This document shows, piece by piece, positions 47,828 to 58,049 of a stretch of DNA of 64,000 bases. The stretch is taken from contig NC_092646.1 of NCBI RefSeq assembly GCF_039555335.1, forward strand, positions 35,121,380 to 35,185,379, in the 5' to 3' direction. A program made the translations under genes and the position numbers. The DNA comes from Amphiura filiformis. Taxonomy: Eukaryota > Echinodermata > Ophiuroidea > Amphilepidida > Amphiuridae. The stretch's first letter is position 1; every line of letters begins with the position of its first letter. The notes under the pieces were generated by a model that did no database searches, was not told the DNA's origin, and saw nothing but the letters and a program-made list of their open reading frames with translations.

Positions 47828-47901
47828 GGCCTGAATAACTTAGTTGGTTTAAGCACTACGCCTAAAACGCAGGGTCACTGGTTCGAATCCCGCTTCAGAC
47901 C
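47828..47901 (+). tRNA. tRNA-like sequence (degenerate, UAA anticodon position)
   Basis: Ends GGCCTGAA and TTCAGACC pair with one mismatch. The D arm has CTTA/TAAG around GTTGGTT. The anticodon stem CTACG/CGCAG has one mismatch and a loop CCTAAAA, placing TAA at the anticodon (Leu-like), but U33 is C. Box B GGTTCGAATCC is perfect while the T stem pairs poorly. TTTTT follows at once, as for Pol III termination. A tRNA pseudogene or SINE head is more likely than a working tRNA. Confidence 0.45.
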
Positions 47902-48159
47902 ATTTTTCATTGCTATTCTGTTTAATTCATTATACTATAGATTCAATTAGCATACAAGGTTCAAAACCGATACAGTGTTTGCACAATAATTGGGACAAAA
48001 ACATCTTAATTATACTAAGTACATGTACAATTAGTGGGTTTTCAGCGGGTTTGCCGTCGGACAAGTTTAGAACTGTCAAGCTTTCGTCAGGAGTAGCTCT
48101 GACTTCTTCAGGACGTAGTACATAATAATGAGACACGTATGCCGCCCTTGCCTACTGAT

Positions 48160-48349
48160 GGCTCTGAAAAGAGCCGTTCACTGAAGACTGTCCCTTGAAC
48201 AGAGAACAAACAGATCTAACAGATCAAATCTGCTGTATTTAAAGGTTTGGTAGCTCTGAAAAGAGTCGTTCACTGAAGACCGCTCCTTGTCAACAGAAAA
48301 ACAAGCAGACCTCGCCTATCTGCTAAATTTGGTGGCTCTGAAAGAGTAC
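48160..48349 (-). promoter_or_regulatory. Histone-type 3' stem-loop (one canonical, two decayed)
   Basis: The minus strand at 48160-48175 reads GGCTCTTTTCAGAGCC, the exact 16-base stem and TTTC loop that forms replication-dependent histone mRNA 3' ends and binds SLBP. Decayed copies lie at 48252-48267 and 48334-48349, each with GTTCACTGAAGAC or similar next to it, so the unit is tandem. No histone coding sequence lies upstream on the minus strand. Confidence 0.55.
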
Positions 48350-48374
48350 ATGTTAAGTACATGTTGTTGGGAAA

Positions 48375-48560
48375 CAGGTCAGCATAATCTAGGGTTGACG
48401 TGGCCAAATAATAGTAAATTACTATATTTTACAAGGAATTACCTAAGTTACAATCGATCAGTCTCTTTGTTGCTATGCGCCTCCGATTGGTTCAAAGCGC
48501 TTTAGCGTATCGCGTCGACACACACGCGCTGTGCCGTGTTATATCGTGTCATATAACACG
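48375..48560. repeat. Second copy of 25775-25948
   Basis: It shares GTGGCCAAATAATAGTAAAT and ends in a hairpin GCCGTGTTATA / TATAACACGGC. Confidence 0.85.
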
Positions 48561-48659
48561 GCTAAAAAGAATCAATAAGATTACGGGGAACTTTTTTAGT
48601 ATTTATATTAAGATTGTCTCATGATATAACTGTTCAAGGGATGTGTCACCCACCTTTGC

Positions 48660-49235
48660 ACAGTATTTTTGTGGGCCTGAAAGCACATCAGACATATCGA
48701 ATTGCATTTCGAATACGAGGAATGTCCTTCTGATTGAAATTCGCGATATAATACCAATTTAAGGCAAATTATTAAAAATTGATATTTTAGAAATGTAATA
48801 GTCCTCGAAGTAAATTGTATAAATCTAATGACAATGTGCTTAAAGTGTATGTAGCTGGGATGAAAAGCCGTCCATCATATGTAAATTTTAACATTTCGTA
48901 TTGAAGATATAGATCTGTTTCCCCCAAACACCAAAAAAATAGGTCTCTTGTGGAAAAATGTATATGAATATGAATATGAAAGGTCAAAATTTTCAATTTA
49001 TCCCAGCTATATACACTTTAAGTACATATCATTAAAATATTAGATTTATAAAGTTTACTTCGAGGACTGTTAAATATCAAAAATTTCAAAAATATCAATT
49101 TTTAATAATTTGCCATAAATAGATTTATTGTATCGTGAATTTAAAAAAAAAATGAAATTTTTGATATTAAAAGGACATTCCTCGTATTCAGAATGCAATT
49201 CGATATGTTTGATGTGCTTAAAACGTTGCTTTAAG
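48660..49235. repeat. Palindromic element, family also at 45975 and 49795
   Basis: Arms of about 170 bp (CACATCAGACATATCGAATT, then CGAGGAATGTCCTT, then TAGTCCTCGAAGTAAA) mirror each other around 48830-49050. A further arm lies at 49795-50000. Confidence 0.8.
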
Positions 49236-50394
49236 AATCCGTTTTAACAACTTATCGTGTCAAGAATTAATTAAATTATACTTTAAAAAAACGGTTCACA
49301 TTTTATCCGAGTTATATTATAAAGGATATACGAGGTATTGCTTTTTTATTAATTTTTTTCCCAGTGTGTTTTATTCCCTGTACTTGGGGGGGGGGGAGCA
49401 AAGTACATCGAGATGAACCACCAGACCCCTGCTCGTAGATTACCTCACTTCAATACAATAGCAGCATCACGTTTTTTTTAATTTTCATTACACGAGCTCT
49501 TTTAATTGGCAACATATTTATAAGCGTACATGATCATTACATCTTCCAAATGATTTTAACTAAGAAAGGTGCAGGGTCTTATGGTCTTTCACCTTCTTTC
49601 CTAAATCAAAAAGGTTACCTTGTTACACTGTCATTTTATAGGGTAATAATCTTTTTACATGTTTTACATAATTAGTTGTATATCCATACAACATATTTTC
49701 ACTACTATATAGATTAACATGTTTCACTGTTAAATTAGTTATTCTGCTGATAGATTGATATTTTAGTATTGAATTAGACGGGGATAATGTATAAAGTATG
49801 GGGACTGTTAAATGTCAAACATTTCAATAATATAAATTTTTAATAATTTGCCCTAAAAGTTTTATTGTATCGCGAATTTAAAACAAAATCGAAATTATTT
49901 GATATCAGAAGGACATTCCTCGTATTCAGAATGCAATTCGATATGTCTGAGATGTGCTCTCAGGTCCCACTGATACTGTAAAAATGTTGGTTTAATAATC
50001 GCTTTTACAACTCATCGTGTCAAGAATCAATGAAATTATACTTAAACAAATCTGGTTCAAATTTTATCCGAGTTGTATTATAAAGGGTATACGAGGTATT
50101 GTTGGTGGAAGCAGCCAAAAATAGATTTTCATTATCTTAATCAATATATTATTGAAAAATAACAAGTTCATTCTACAAATCACATACTTTGAAATCTTGC
50201 TTGATTGTTACATTGCTTGTTGTTAATGAGTTATGTACGTTTTAGAAAGTGTTGTTGTTTCGCCCTCTTTACAACGTAATTCAAGAACCACAGGACCTAC
50301 AAAAATATATCTGTGATATTTGAATTCATCTACACGCTCGCTATGAAATGCCTAACCTTAAGGGCGTTTTTGATATGACTCTTTCAGTCCATAC
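49236..50394. repeat. Arms of the palindrome and TTAA families
   Basis: 49795-50000 is one arm of the 48660 family. 50085-50345 is one arm of the 29438 TTAA foldback without its partner. 49330-49790 shows no gene. Confidence 0.75.
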
Positions 50395-51553
50395 ATGCTA
50401 GTGCTTAGACGAAGGTCAAACGTGACTGTCTTTTTATCTTTTCAGTTTCTGTTTTCGTTTTCGTATCTCATTGTTATTCTGTTAGACCGCCTAGGTGTGA
50501 CCAATCTTTTTATTCTAGCCTTTTGTCACTAAGAAGTTGAAGAAAGTGAATATTCGTATTCGTTTTCGTAAGTTGTGTAAATTTCTGACTTCAAATCTCC
50601 AGGTAAGTAGGTACGTGCTCAAGAGAAGTGAATTTTACGGTCCAAAATTCACGAGAAATTATATAGCTTTATTTACTTGAGTGTACTTAGGCCAAGGCGT
50701 GACTTGCTCGCAAAAATAGCTAACATCTAAATACACTTAATCAGTGTTACCAAAGAGTGTCACGCATACTTGTGCGTGTGGTATACTTGTGCGTGCAATC
50801 ACGCAAAAATCGGTGATTATGATTATCTACGGAGATAAGACGTGGAAAGAATTTCGGCCCAAAACAGCTTAAAACTCGCGTGTATGGTAATATGCTCAGC
50901 AAACACAAAACGTTTTTAACACGTTTTGACGGGTTATATTTTGGATTTTCGGTTTTGGTAAAAACGTTTTAATAACATTAAATGTCGGGTTATATAAAGG
51001 TTTTAAAATGTTTTGTATGAAAACACACTACAAAAAAAATGTTAGAATGTCTTAAAAATGTTATTGTAAAATATTTTTGCAAACATTTTTTTATGTTAGA
51101 ATATTTGCAGTAAGTTATCAAAAACCGTTTTTGAAGGTTATGAAAACGTTTTTACCTTTTATTTACCCTTTATATAACCCGGCATTTAAATGTTTCCTGG
51201 CAAACGTTTCTAACCTTTTGCGAATGATGTCGAAAATGTATTGTGTTTGCTGAGGCAACACCAAAGAATTGCATTCAAGCGAAACTACTTGACTTCATTC
51301 ATTGCCGTAACAATTGGAATTGTTAATATGAGAGGAGGTTAACACTTGAGAAAAACAATGACAATTTTCGGCTCCCTTCGCTCACCGTAATAGCTAATTC
51401 CCAAATTTCCCCCGACTGACTGACAAAAGTGATGGTGATGGTAGTGGTGGTGGTGGAGGGGGGGGGGGGGGCGGTCCCCCTGGCCGCCAACCCACCCTTT
51501 GCGCACGTCATTACGAGTGTATTTCATTTTCATGATTTTGACTCACGATGTAA
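50395..51553. repeat. Left part of duplicated block B
   Basis: It matches 250-620 and 1540-1731 of block A (GCTTAGACGAAGGTCAAACG, GGCTCCCTTCGCTCACCG, GACTGACTGACAAAAGTG). AAAACGTTTT motifs at 50890-51250 are a relic of the 54563 element family. Confidence 0.75.
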
Positions 51554-51936
51554 TCTATATAAATAAAAGGAAGTCGCTAAATCTTGTCCAGAAGCAGTCT
51601 CCGAGATGCTTTCACTTTCAGCTCTGATTTATTCGTACATTGATCGGGTACATATTGCCATTAAACCATCTGACGTTCATTTTTGCAAAACTATTCAGTC
51701 ACTATGGAAATAACAAAAAAATTTTTCGGTTGCTAGGCCGTTGAGGTCAATAACCTTATGGGTCAGGTCATGACAGCAAACGCGTCAAAATGCAAGCGGT
51801 GTCCAACACGCGCGGTAAGTGGCGAGTCACGCACCTGCGCGTACACGGCACCATGGTTTCGCGCGCATTGCGGCGCATGGTATGGACGCATTTAATGTTG
51901 GCTTACCGCGTAGGCCTACGTTTGTCTGGGTGTGTA

Positions 51937-52916
51937 CGTGACTGACTGCTTCTCTGAGACAGTGGCGGATCCAGGAATTTGGAAGGGGGGCACACTCGGA
52001 AGTTTTTTGCCGCCACCTTTTTGAATGGCCACGTAGCACCATTGTGTCGCGCGCCGTGCAGCCGGCTGTGTCATCTTTATCGCATTGCGCACAACTTCCT
52101 CCTCGCCTGGTTACAATTGTAGCGTTGAGGAGTATACAAGCAGAAGCAGAAGCAGAAGTCCCCTCAGAATTGGAAACTGGGTCAAAGCAAAGGCCTTGAA
52201 GCCATTTCGGGGGATCATTGGGTGTAAGCTGATGTAAAGGGGGGGGGGTTTATTGGGTGACAGATTTGAAAAAAAGTCCACTTTTCAGATGGAATGTTAA
52301 GATTAAATGATAGGGGGAGTGGGTGAGCCCACTTTAGTGGAACTTGAAAGTCCACATTTTGGAAATTCTGCGACCCCGCAAATAAATCCTGGCTATAATG
52401 TAGGCCTAGCTTTTAACACGGGCTCGCTAAAATGTTTTGCTGCAACTTTAAAACATGATGACGTGACTGACTGCTTCTCTGAGACAGTGGCGGATCCAGG
52501 AATTTGGAAGGGGGCACACTCGGAAGTTTTTTGCCGCCACCTGTCTTGAATGGCCACGTAGCACCATTGTGTCGCGCGCCGTGCAGCCGGCTGTGTCATC
52601 TTTATCGCATTGCGCACAACTTCCTCCTCGCCTGGTTACAATTGTAGCGTTGAGGAGTATACAAGCAGAAGCAGAAGCAGAAGTCCCCTCAGAATTGGAA
52701 ACTGGGTCAAAGCAAAGGCCTTGAAGCCATTTCGGGGGATCATTGGGTGTAAGCTGATGTAAAGGGGGGGGGGTTATTGGGTGACAGATTTGAAAAAAAG
52801 TCCACTTTTCAGATGGAATGTTAAGATTAAATGATAGGGGTGGGTGAGCCCACTTTAGTGGAACTTGAAAGTCCACATTTTGGAAATTCTGCGACCCCGC
52901 AAATAAATCCTGGCTA
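51937..52916. repeat. 525-bp tandem duplication inside the Helitron
   Basis: The CGTGACTGACTGCTTCTCTG start at 51937 recurs at 52462. Each unit has AGTGGCGGATCCAGG, a (GCAGAA)3 run and GAGCCCACTTTAGTGGAAC. Further partial units follow at 53709-54170. The large minus-strand frame across it is chimeric, not a gene. Confidence 0.92.
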
Positions 52917-53706
52917 GGCCAACAAAAAAAAAGGTTTGTCTCACGAACACGCGCGCATAAGTATGTGAAAGCGATACAGCGCGTTTGTCTACGCGCTGAC
53001 CGCCTTTTTAAAGGTTTTTTTTTTTTCCCCGATTTTTCCGGTTCCCGATAGTTCGACCAACGTAAAAAAAATGAATTCCTCAATGTCAGAAAACCATCGA
53101 AAATGTCAGGCAGCGCGTATGCCATTAGTGTTGCAGATAGCCCGTAACCCACACCGTAGCCTCAGTCTCGCTAGTTTCACGCCATCCTTGCAACGGCACG
53201 GAGCGTAAAGCCGACGAAGCAAAGTGGATGCAATATAAAAGGACTTAGACTACGGAGAACTCTGCGATCGAGTGAAGCCATGTTGTTTTCATAAATTTTT
53301 GTATTTTTTGTAGCTGTTTTTTAACGAATTTTTTACCGTTTATTTCAACATGATTGTTCGTATTCGTATAGTTAAAACAGGGGGGACTGTGCTGAGGAAT
53401 TGGGCACTGCATCGGTGCGCCGATTCGGTTACAATGAATGCCCTAAAAAATGAGTTGGTGTCGGGGCGAAGAATTACAGAATATTAACATTGTAAATTTG
53501 TTGCTTCTCTTTCATTGTAAGACCACTTGTAGTTTTCCAATACCTGTCTTGTGATTTTCATTTGTCTCAGGCTAAAAAAAAAAAAAACAAAACAAAAAAA
53601 CGCATTAGCATAGCTTCTAAACCAAAAAAAAAAAAAAAAAAAAAAAAGCATAGCACTTAGCTTTTTTGGCAAATGTTCGTGAGACAAACCTTTTTTTTTT
53701 TGGCCC
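52917..53706. mobile_element. 790-bp TA-flanked element nested in the Helitron
   Basis: The left GGCCAACAAAAAAAAAGG and inverted right GGGCCAAAAAAAAAAAGG both run into TTTGTCTCACGAACA. TA lies at 52915-52916 and 53707-53708. The first tandem unit keeps the intact site GGCTATAATGTAGG at about 52391, confirming the 2-bp duplication. No transposase is present. Confidence 0.92.
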
Positions 53707-54562
53707 TATAATGTAGGCCTAGCTTTTAACACGGGCTCGCTAAAATGTTTTGCTGCAACTTTAAAACATGATGCTTACATGTTTTATACCATTATAACCC
53801 GAAATTGAAACGTTTTCTAGCAACCTGTTTAACATTAAATGAAAGGGGGGGGTTATTGGGTGACAGATTTGCAAAAAAGTCCACTTTCAGATGGAATGTT
53901 AAAATATAGCCAACAGAGTCGTTCAACTGTTCAGTATAGCCCGAAAAGATTAAATGATAGGGGGTGGGTGAGCCCACTTTAGTGGAACTTGAAAGTCCAC
54001 ATTTTGGAAATTCTGCGACCCCGCAAATAAATCCTGGCTATAATGTAGGCCTAGCTTTTAACACGGACTCGCTAAAATGTTTTGCTGCAACTTTTAAACA
54101 TGATGCTTACATGTTTTATACCATTATAACCCGAAATTGAAACGTTTTCTAGCAACCTCTTTAACATTAATGTTTTATGTTTGTTGGGATAAAGTTAAAA
54201 TCAACCATTTTGTCACGAGCTGTTTCAAAAGAAATCTGAGGGATTGAGTGAGTAACAACATTATCACAGGTCTGGATATTCACTTTAAGTTATATAGCTT
54301 CTTTAATATGACAGGAGCTAACATATATGATTATCAAGCTAACATGGTCATTACTATATATAGGCCTACATGCTATACTGGATGAATAATCTACACCAAG
54401 ACACCATGATTATCATCATCACCGTTTACCATGTTTACTAACCACTCCCGTGTACTAACCGCTCCCGTTTACTCAACTAGCGGGGACCCGCGCGAAGCGC
54501 GGGTCTCCCGCTAGTACATATAATAATGAATGGCACTTTACTTTGGGCATTATTTATTGCAT

Positions 54563-54977
54563 CCCAGCAAACACAAAAACGTTTTAAAAACGTTTTTAAT
54601 AAGTTATATTTTGGCGTTTGGTTTATATAAAAACGTTTTAATAACATTTAAATGTCGGGTTATATAAAGGTCATGAAAACATTTTAAAAACGTTATTGCA
54701 AATATTTTGGGCAAACATTTTTCGCAAAATATTTTTTCAACCCCAAAATAACATTCTGTTTAGAATGTTTTGTATCAAGTTTTCAAAAATGTTTTTGGAA
54801 TGTTATTAAAACCTTTTATAGCCTTTATATAATCCGACATTTAAATGATTTTTAATGTTATGAAAACGTTTTATACCCTTAATATACCCTTTATATATAA
54901 CCCGACATTTAAACGTTTTCTGACAACCTTTTATAACCTTTTGCGAATGATGTCGAAAACGTTTTGTGTTTGCTGGG
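54563..54977. mobile_element. 415-bp inverted-repeat element with AACGTTTT repeats
   Basis: Perfect 12-bp ends CCCAGCAAACAC / GTGTTTGCTGGG, with repeated AAAACGTTTT and ATGTCGGGTTATATAAAG inside. Block A has the empty site GCATCTGTGAATT at about 1777-1790, which implies a 1-bp (T) or 2-bp (TC) duplication depending on where the end is placed. Confidence 0.92.
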
Positions 54978-55315
54978 TCTGTGAATTTTGTTCGTTGTGA
55001 ACAATTCTAACTAAAAATGAAGATGATTTACTCACGTTTTAGTGACGTTTCACCACTACACTAGTGGTTTCATCATACTGGCAACTCATCACATCAGACT
55101 GTTTTTACGGACGTTCTTTGTCCCCATTGCTCTAGGCCATACTTTAGACCTATTTCCGTTTATTACTAGTTGTAACATTTCCTCTAAGTTCTAAGTTTTA
55201 TGTTACCAGTCTGATGAAACCACTCGTGTTGTTGGAATTGTTCACAAGAAACAAAATTCACAGTTGAAATCAGCATTGTTCAAAGATTATTTGTTTTTAT
55301 TTTGTAACAATAAAT

Positions 55316-55573
55316 GAAGACCTGAGCGCAAGAAGACCATAAGTCCATTTGGCCCCTCAACATGTATACACTAAAGTTGCGCATAGTTTTGCATAGTTTG
55401 GTAATGTCTTATACATGTTCAGGGGCCGTAACAAATCTTTCACAACCTTTCATGATGTTTTCACTCTGGAACATGTATTAAACATTATAACACCATATGA
55501 ATCTATACGTAACTTTAGTGTATACATGTTGAGGGGCCTAGTGGACTTACGGTCTTCTTGAGCTCAGGTCTTC
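55316..55573. mobile_element. 258-bp MITE with about 60-bp inverted ends
   Basis: The ends GAAGACCTGAGC and its inverse continue to GTATACACTAAAGTT / AACTTTAGTGTATAC with few differences. Absent at the matching point of block A (about 2537). The flanks AAT on both sides suggest a 3-bp duplication. Confidence 0.88.
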
Positions 55574-55744
55574 AATTATGAACAATGAATAAGTACATAT
55601 GAAATTTAGCTTATTGAAACTGATGAAATTTGACACCGTATTAAGTATGTCCTGCCTATTGGAGAATCTGTATACTGTAAATTTGTCTGCTTACCAACAT
55701 TTTATTACTGGCTGTCATTCATAATAATTATGATGTTACCATAG

Positions 55745-55970
55745 TTACTCTATCACAGTTATATCTCCAGCCTGTGGCCACTTTTCTCCATTCATAATTA
55801 CAAATGAAACCCTTTGTCCTTCCACAAGCGTTTGGAACCCATCGGTGTTGATCGCCTGAAAATGAGCGAAGACATCTGCACCTCCACCGTCTGGAGTAAT
55901 GAAGCCAAAGCCCGTTGAGTCATTAAACCATTTCACTGTACCATAGGACAGTTCTCTGCGACTATTAGCT
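55745..55970 (-). CDS. Bacterial-type cold-shock domain, copy 2
   Basis: Same domain as 2699-2930: [36 protein letters not shown], then [14 protein letters not shown] and stop. About 77% amino-acid identity to copy 1. The glycine of GEKGPQA is Trp here. The acceptor-like TTTCTTTCACAG lies at the same place. In this copy an ATG upstream (frame to 56011) reads [19 protein letters not shown] into the domain, so it could also be translated unspliced. Copy 1 has TGA right after that ATG, which favours the splice model. Confidence 0.65.
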
Positions 55971-56162
55971 CTGTGAAAGAAACGGAGACAAATTACAAAT
56001 AAGTTGCACATCAGATGTCGTTTTACAGAACTGGAAGTCCAGTTATTCTGATTAGCCGAGTGTCTTTTTCATATCGCCTACACCTTTAGTAGGGAGGCTA
56101 CTTCAATTTGACACAAATGATGGTGTGTTTTGCTATTTGATGGGCCAAAGCGCGCAAAGCGC

Positions 56163-56175
56163 AACATTGTGCTAT

Positions 56176-56259
<84 letters not shown>
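56163..56259. repeat. (AAT)n microsatellite
   Basis: Uninterrupted. It makes a poly-Asn frame that is not a gene. GCGCCTAATGCAAATGCC follows, resembling LINE/SINE tails. Confidence 0.98.
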
Positions 56260-56261
<2 letters not shown>

Positions 56262-56489
56262 GACAGATTTAATATAGCGCCTAATGCAAATGCCTATAGG
56301 CGCTTTACACAACATGCAGAAACAGATTAAAATAACTTAAACTACATAATAATAAACAAAATTTTATACAAGAACATCATAATCCACGCTGCTTCCCATG
56401 TGCCAAATAAAGAAAACGAGGAGGCACGACAAAAGGCACGTATGCAGCGACGAGGAGAATGACTTTAGTACATTATATTTCATAATATC

Positions 56490-57185
56490 AATTTATTTAT
56501 TTATTTATTTATTAAAACTTCTTTTGTCTGGGTTACAAAACGCAGTGTAATCACTGTTTTTCAGTTTGGCCAGGAGTCAAACTTAAAACATCAACATAAC
56601 CAATACATTACATTAAGTATAATCAAATTGCTCAATTTAACAAAATTAGACCAGCTAGGCATAAGATTTGCATACAAACAACAATGATATATAAAAAACA
56701 GTGATATTGCACTATAGGACATCATAAGGTGAAATTTACTTGCAAGCATATTTAAAATAACCAACTGTAGCTGGCAACGGATTTTTGGCTCTGGTAGGAA
56801 GTAGGTTAAAGGACAGTGCACCTCTGGAGGAAAATTTGGCAGAGGCACTTCGGTTATTTGGAGGGACAAGATTACCTTGGGATGCGGATCTTGTGGAGTG
56901 GCCATGACTGTTACTGACTGTGGAAAAGATGTTACATAAAGGCAGTGGGAGGATGTTACTATAAAGGCTCTTATAGACCATGATGTTAAGGTGGATATTG
57001 CGACGATCATCAAGTTTGTACCACTTCAAGGTATTTAGAAGCACATCAGTGGGATATCTGCGTGGGAGACCAAGAATTATTTTGCCATACCAGCAGTATT
57101 TTGTAACCTGTCAAGCGTTTTCAGTAGGGTCTTACCAGCATTTCCCCACACTGAGTCGCAGTAGTCCATGTGAGGTAAAATAAGA
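56490..57185 (-). pseudogene. CR1-like LINE, 3' fragment
   Basis: Minus-strand pieces give LLNTLKWYKLDDRRNIHLN, IMVYKSLYSNILPLPLC and FKYACK-stop, the C-terminal pattern after the reverse transcriptase in CR1-related elements. A (AAAT)n tail lies at 56493-56514. Only the last part is present. An internal stop lies upstream near 57130. Confidence 0.72.
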
Positions 57186-57414
57186 TCTTTATATCAATAA
57201 GCACATATTAAGCAAATATAATTATAAATATACACATATTTTAAAATATAGAATTGCACTACAACCCAAAAACAGCATATCGAGCACACCACTGCATGAA
57301 TACAATCAAAAAGCTGTGACCGACACAGGCGAAAACTTTTTTGCCCTATTTGGGTCCAAAATTCAGAAGAGAGATGGCACCCTTCAGTTATTTGGGGTCA
57401 CGTGATATATCAAG

Positions 57415-57450
57415 GGTATATAAACCGGTGCGCCGATCATTCTCTGCTCT
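57415..57450 (+). promoter_or_regulatory. Possible core promoter
   Basis: GGGTATATAAACCGG is followed about 20 bases later by GATCATTCTC, and TCACGTGA lies about 20 bases upstream. This is a plausible TATA box and start-site pair, but no gene is recognised downstream. A degenerate histone-like hairpin (GTGGCTCTGAAAAGACAC) lies at 57642. Confidence 0.3.
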
Positions 57451-58049
57451 GTCCGGAAAGGTCCAGAGAGCTTGCATAGTATTTGTTTGCGGGCAACTCA
57501 ATCCAAACCTCCACGTGGTGCCGGATGGGTAACGCTAACTTGGGCAATGGGGAACAGACTTGGATGCAAGGAAGTCAGCTAGCGGAGGATCATGTATAGT
57601 TTTGGCCACGTTCTAGCCCTTTCTCGGCTGACTCAGCCTGGTGTGGCTCTGAAAAGACACCGTTTGGTTTTTAAACACGCCTGCAATGAAATGAAATCTC
57701 CGTACGAGTTTACAGGAAGAGACATATACAACGTGGCATCAAGCTGATAGAAAATAACTAAGATGCAGTGAAGCATTATAACGCCCGATATAACGTTTTG
57801 TGATTGAATGAAGATATACAGGTGCAATGTGACAAAGGAGTGAGTACTGGCACAAATAACCTTATGAGTTGAAAGTGCCATTCAAATCTACAAAAACGAA
57901 AACCGAAATTCGTTGCTTTTCCATACCCGGCGACCGTCGAGGCAGGTTGATCATACCACTCTTCTGCACCAATTCCACTACTATATCATTCCCTGACCGA
58001 TCACCTGGATCCGTGCCCAGAACCCTAAATAAACGAATAAGACACCGGG

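Larger units (their letters stand above)
51554..54514 (+). mobile_element. Non-autonomous Helitron, 2,961 bp
   Basis: It starts 5'-TCTATATAAATAAAAGG and ends with a perfect 8-bp hairpin ACCCGCGC-GAA-GCGCGGGT (54486-54504), ten bases before a terminal CTAG. The preceding base is A and the next is T, and there is no target duplication. Block A keeps the empty site at 1731/1732 (ATGTAA|TACATT). These are all the defining marks of a Helitron. It has no Rep or helicase frame. Inside are a 525-bp tandem duplication and a nested TA element. Confidence 0.93.
54978..56103. repeat. Duplicated block B core
   Basis: It aligns with 1780-3082 in the same orientation. Degenerate hammerhead-like arms lie at 55044-55076 (minus) and 55211-55240 (plus). 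Confidence 0.9.

Noticed and set aside
52448-53152. 234-codon minus-strand open frame
   Set aside because: It runs across the border between a tandem Helitron unit and a nested TA element, has no domain-like pattern, and is a chance chimera.
57415-57661. Decayed histone gene between TATA box and hairpin
   Set aside because: The hairpin is in the opposite orientation, and no histone-like residues occur in any frame.
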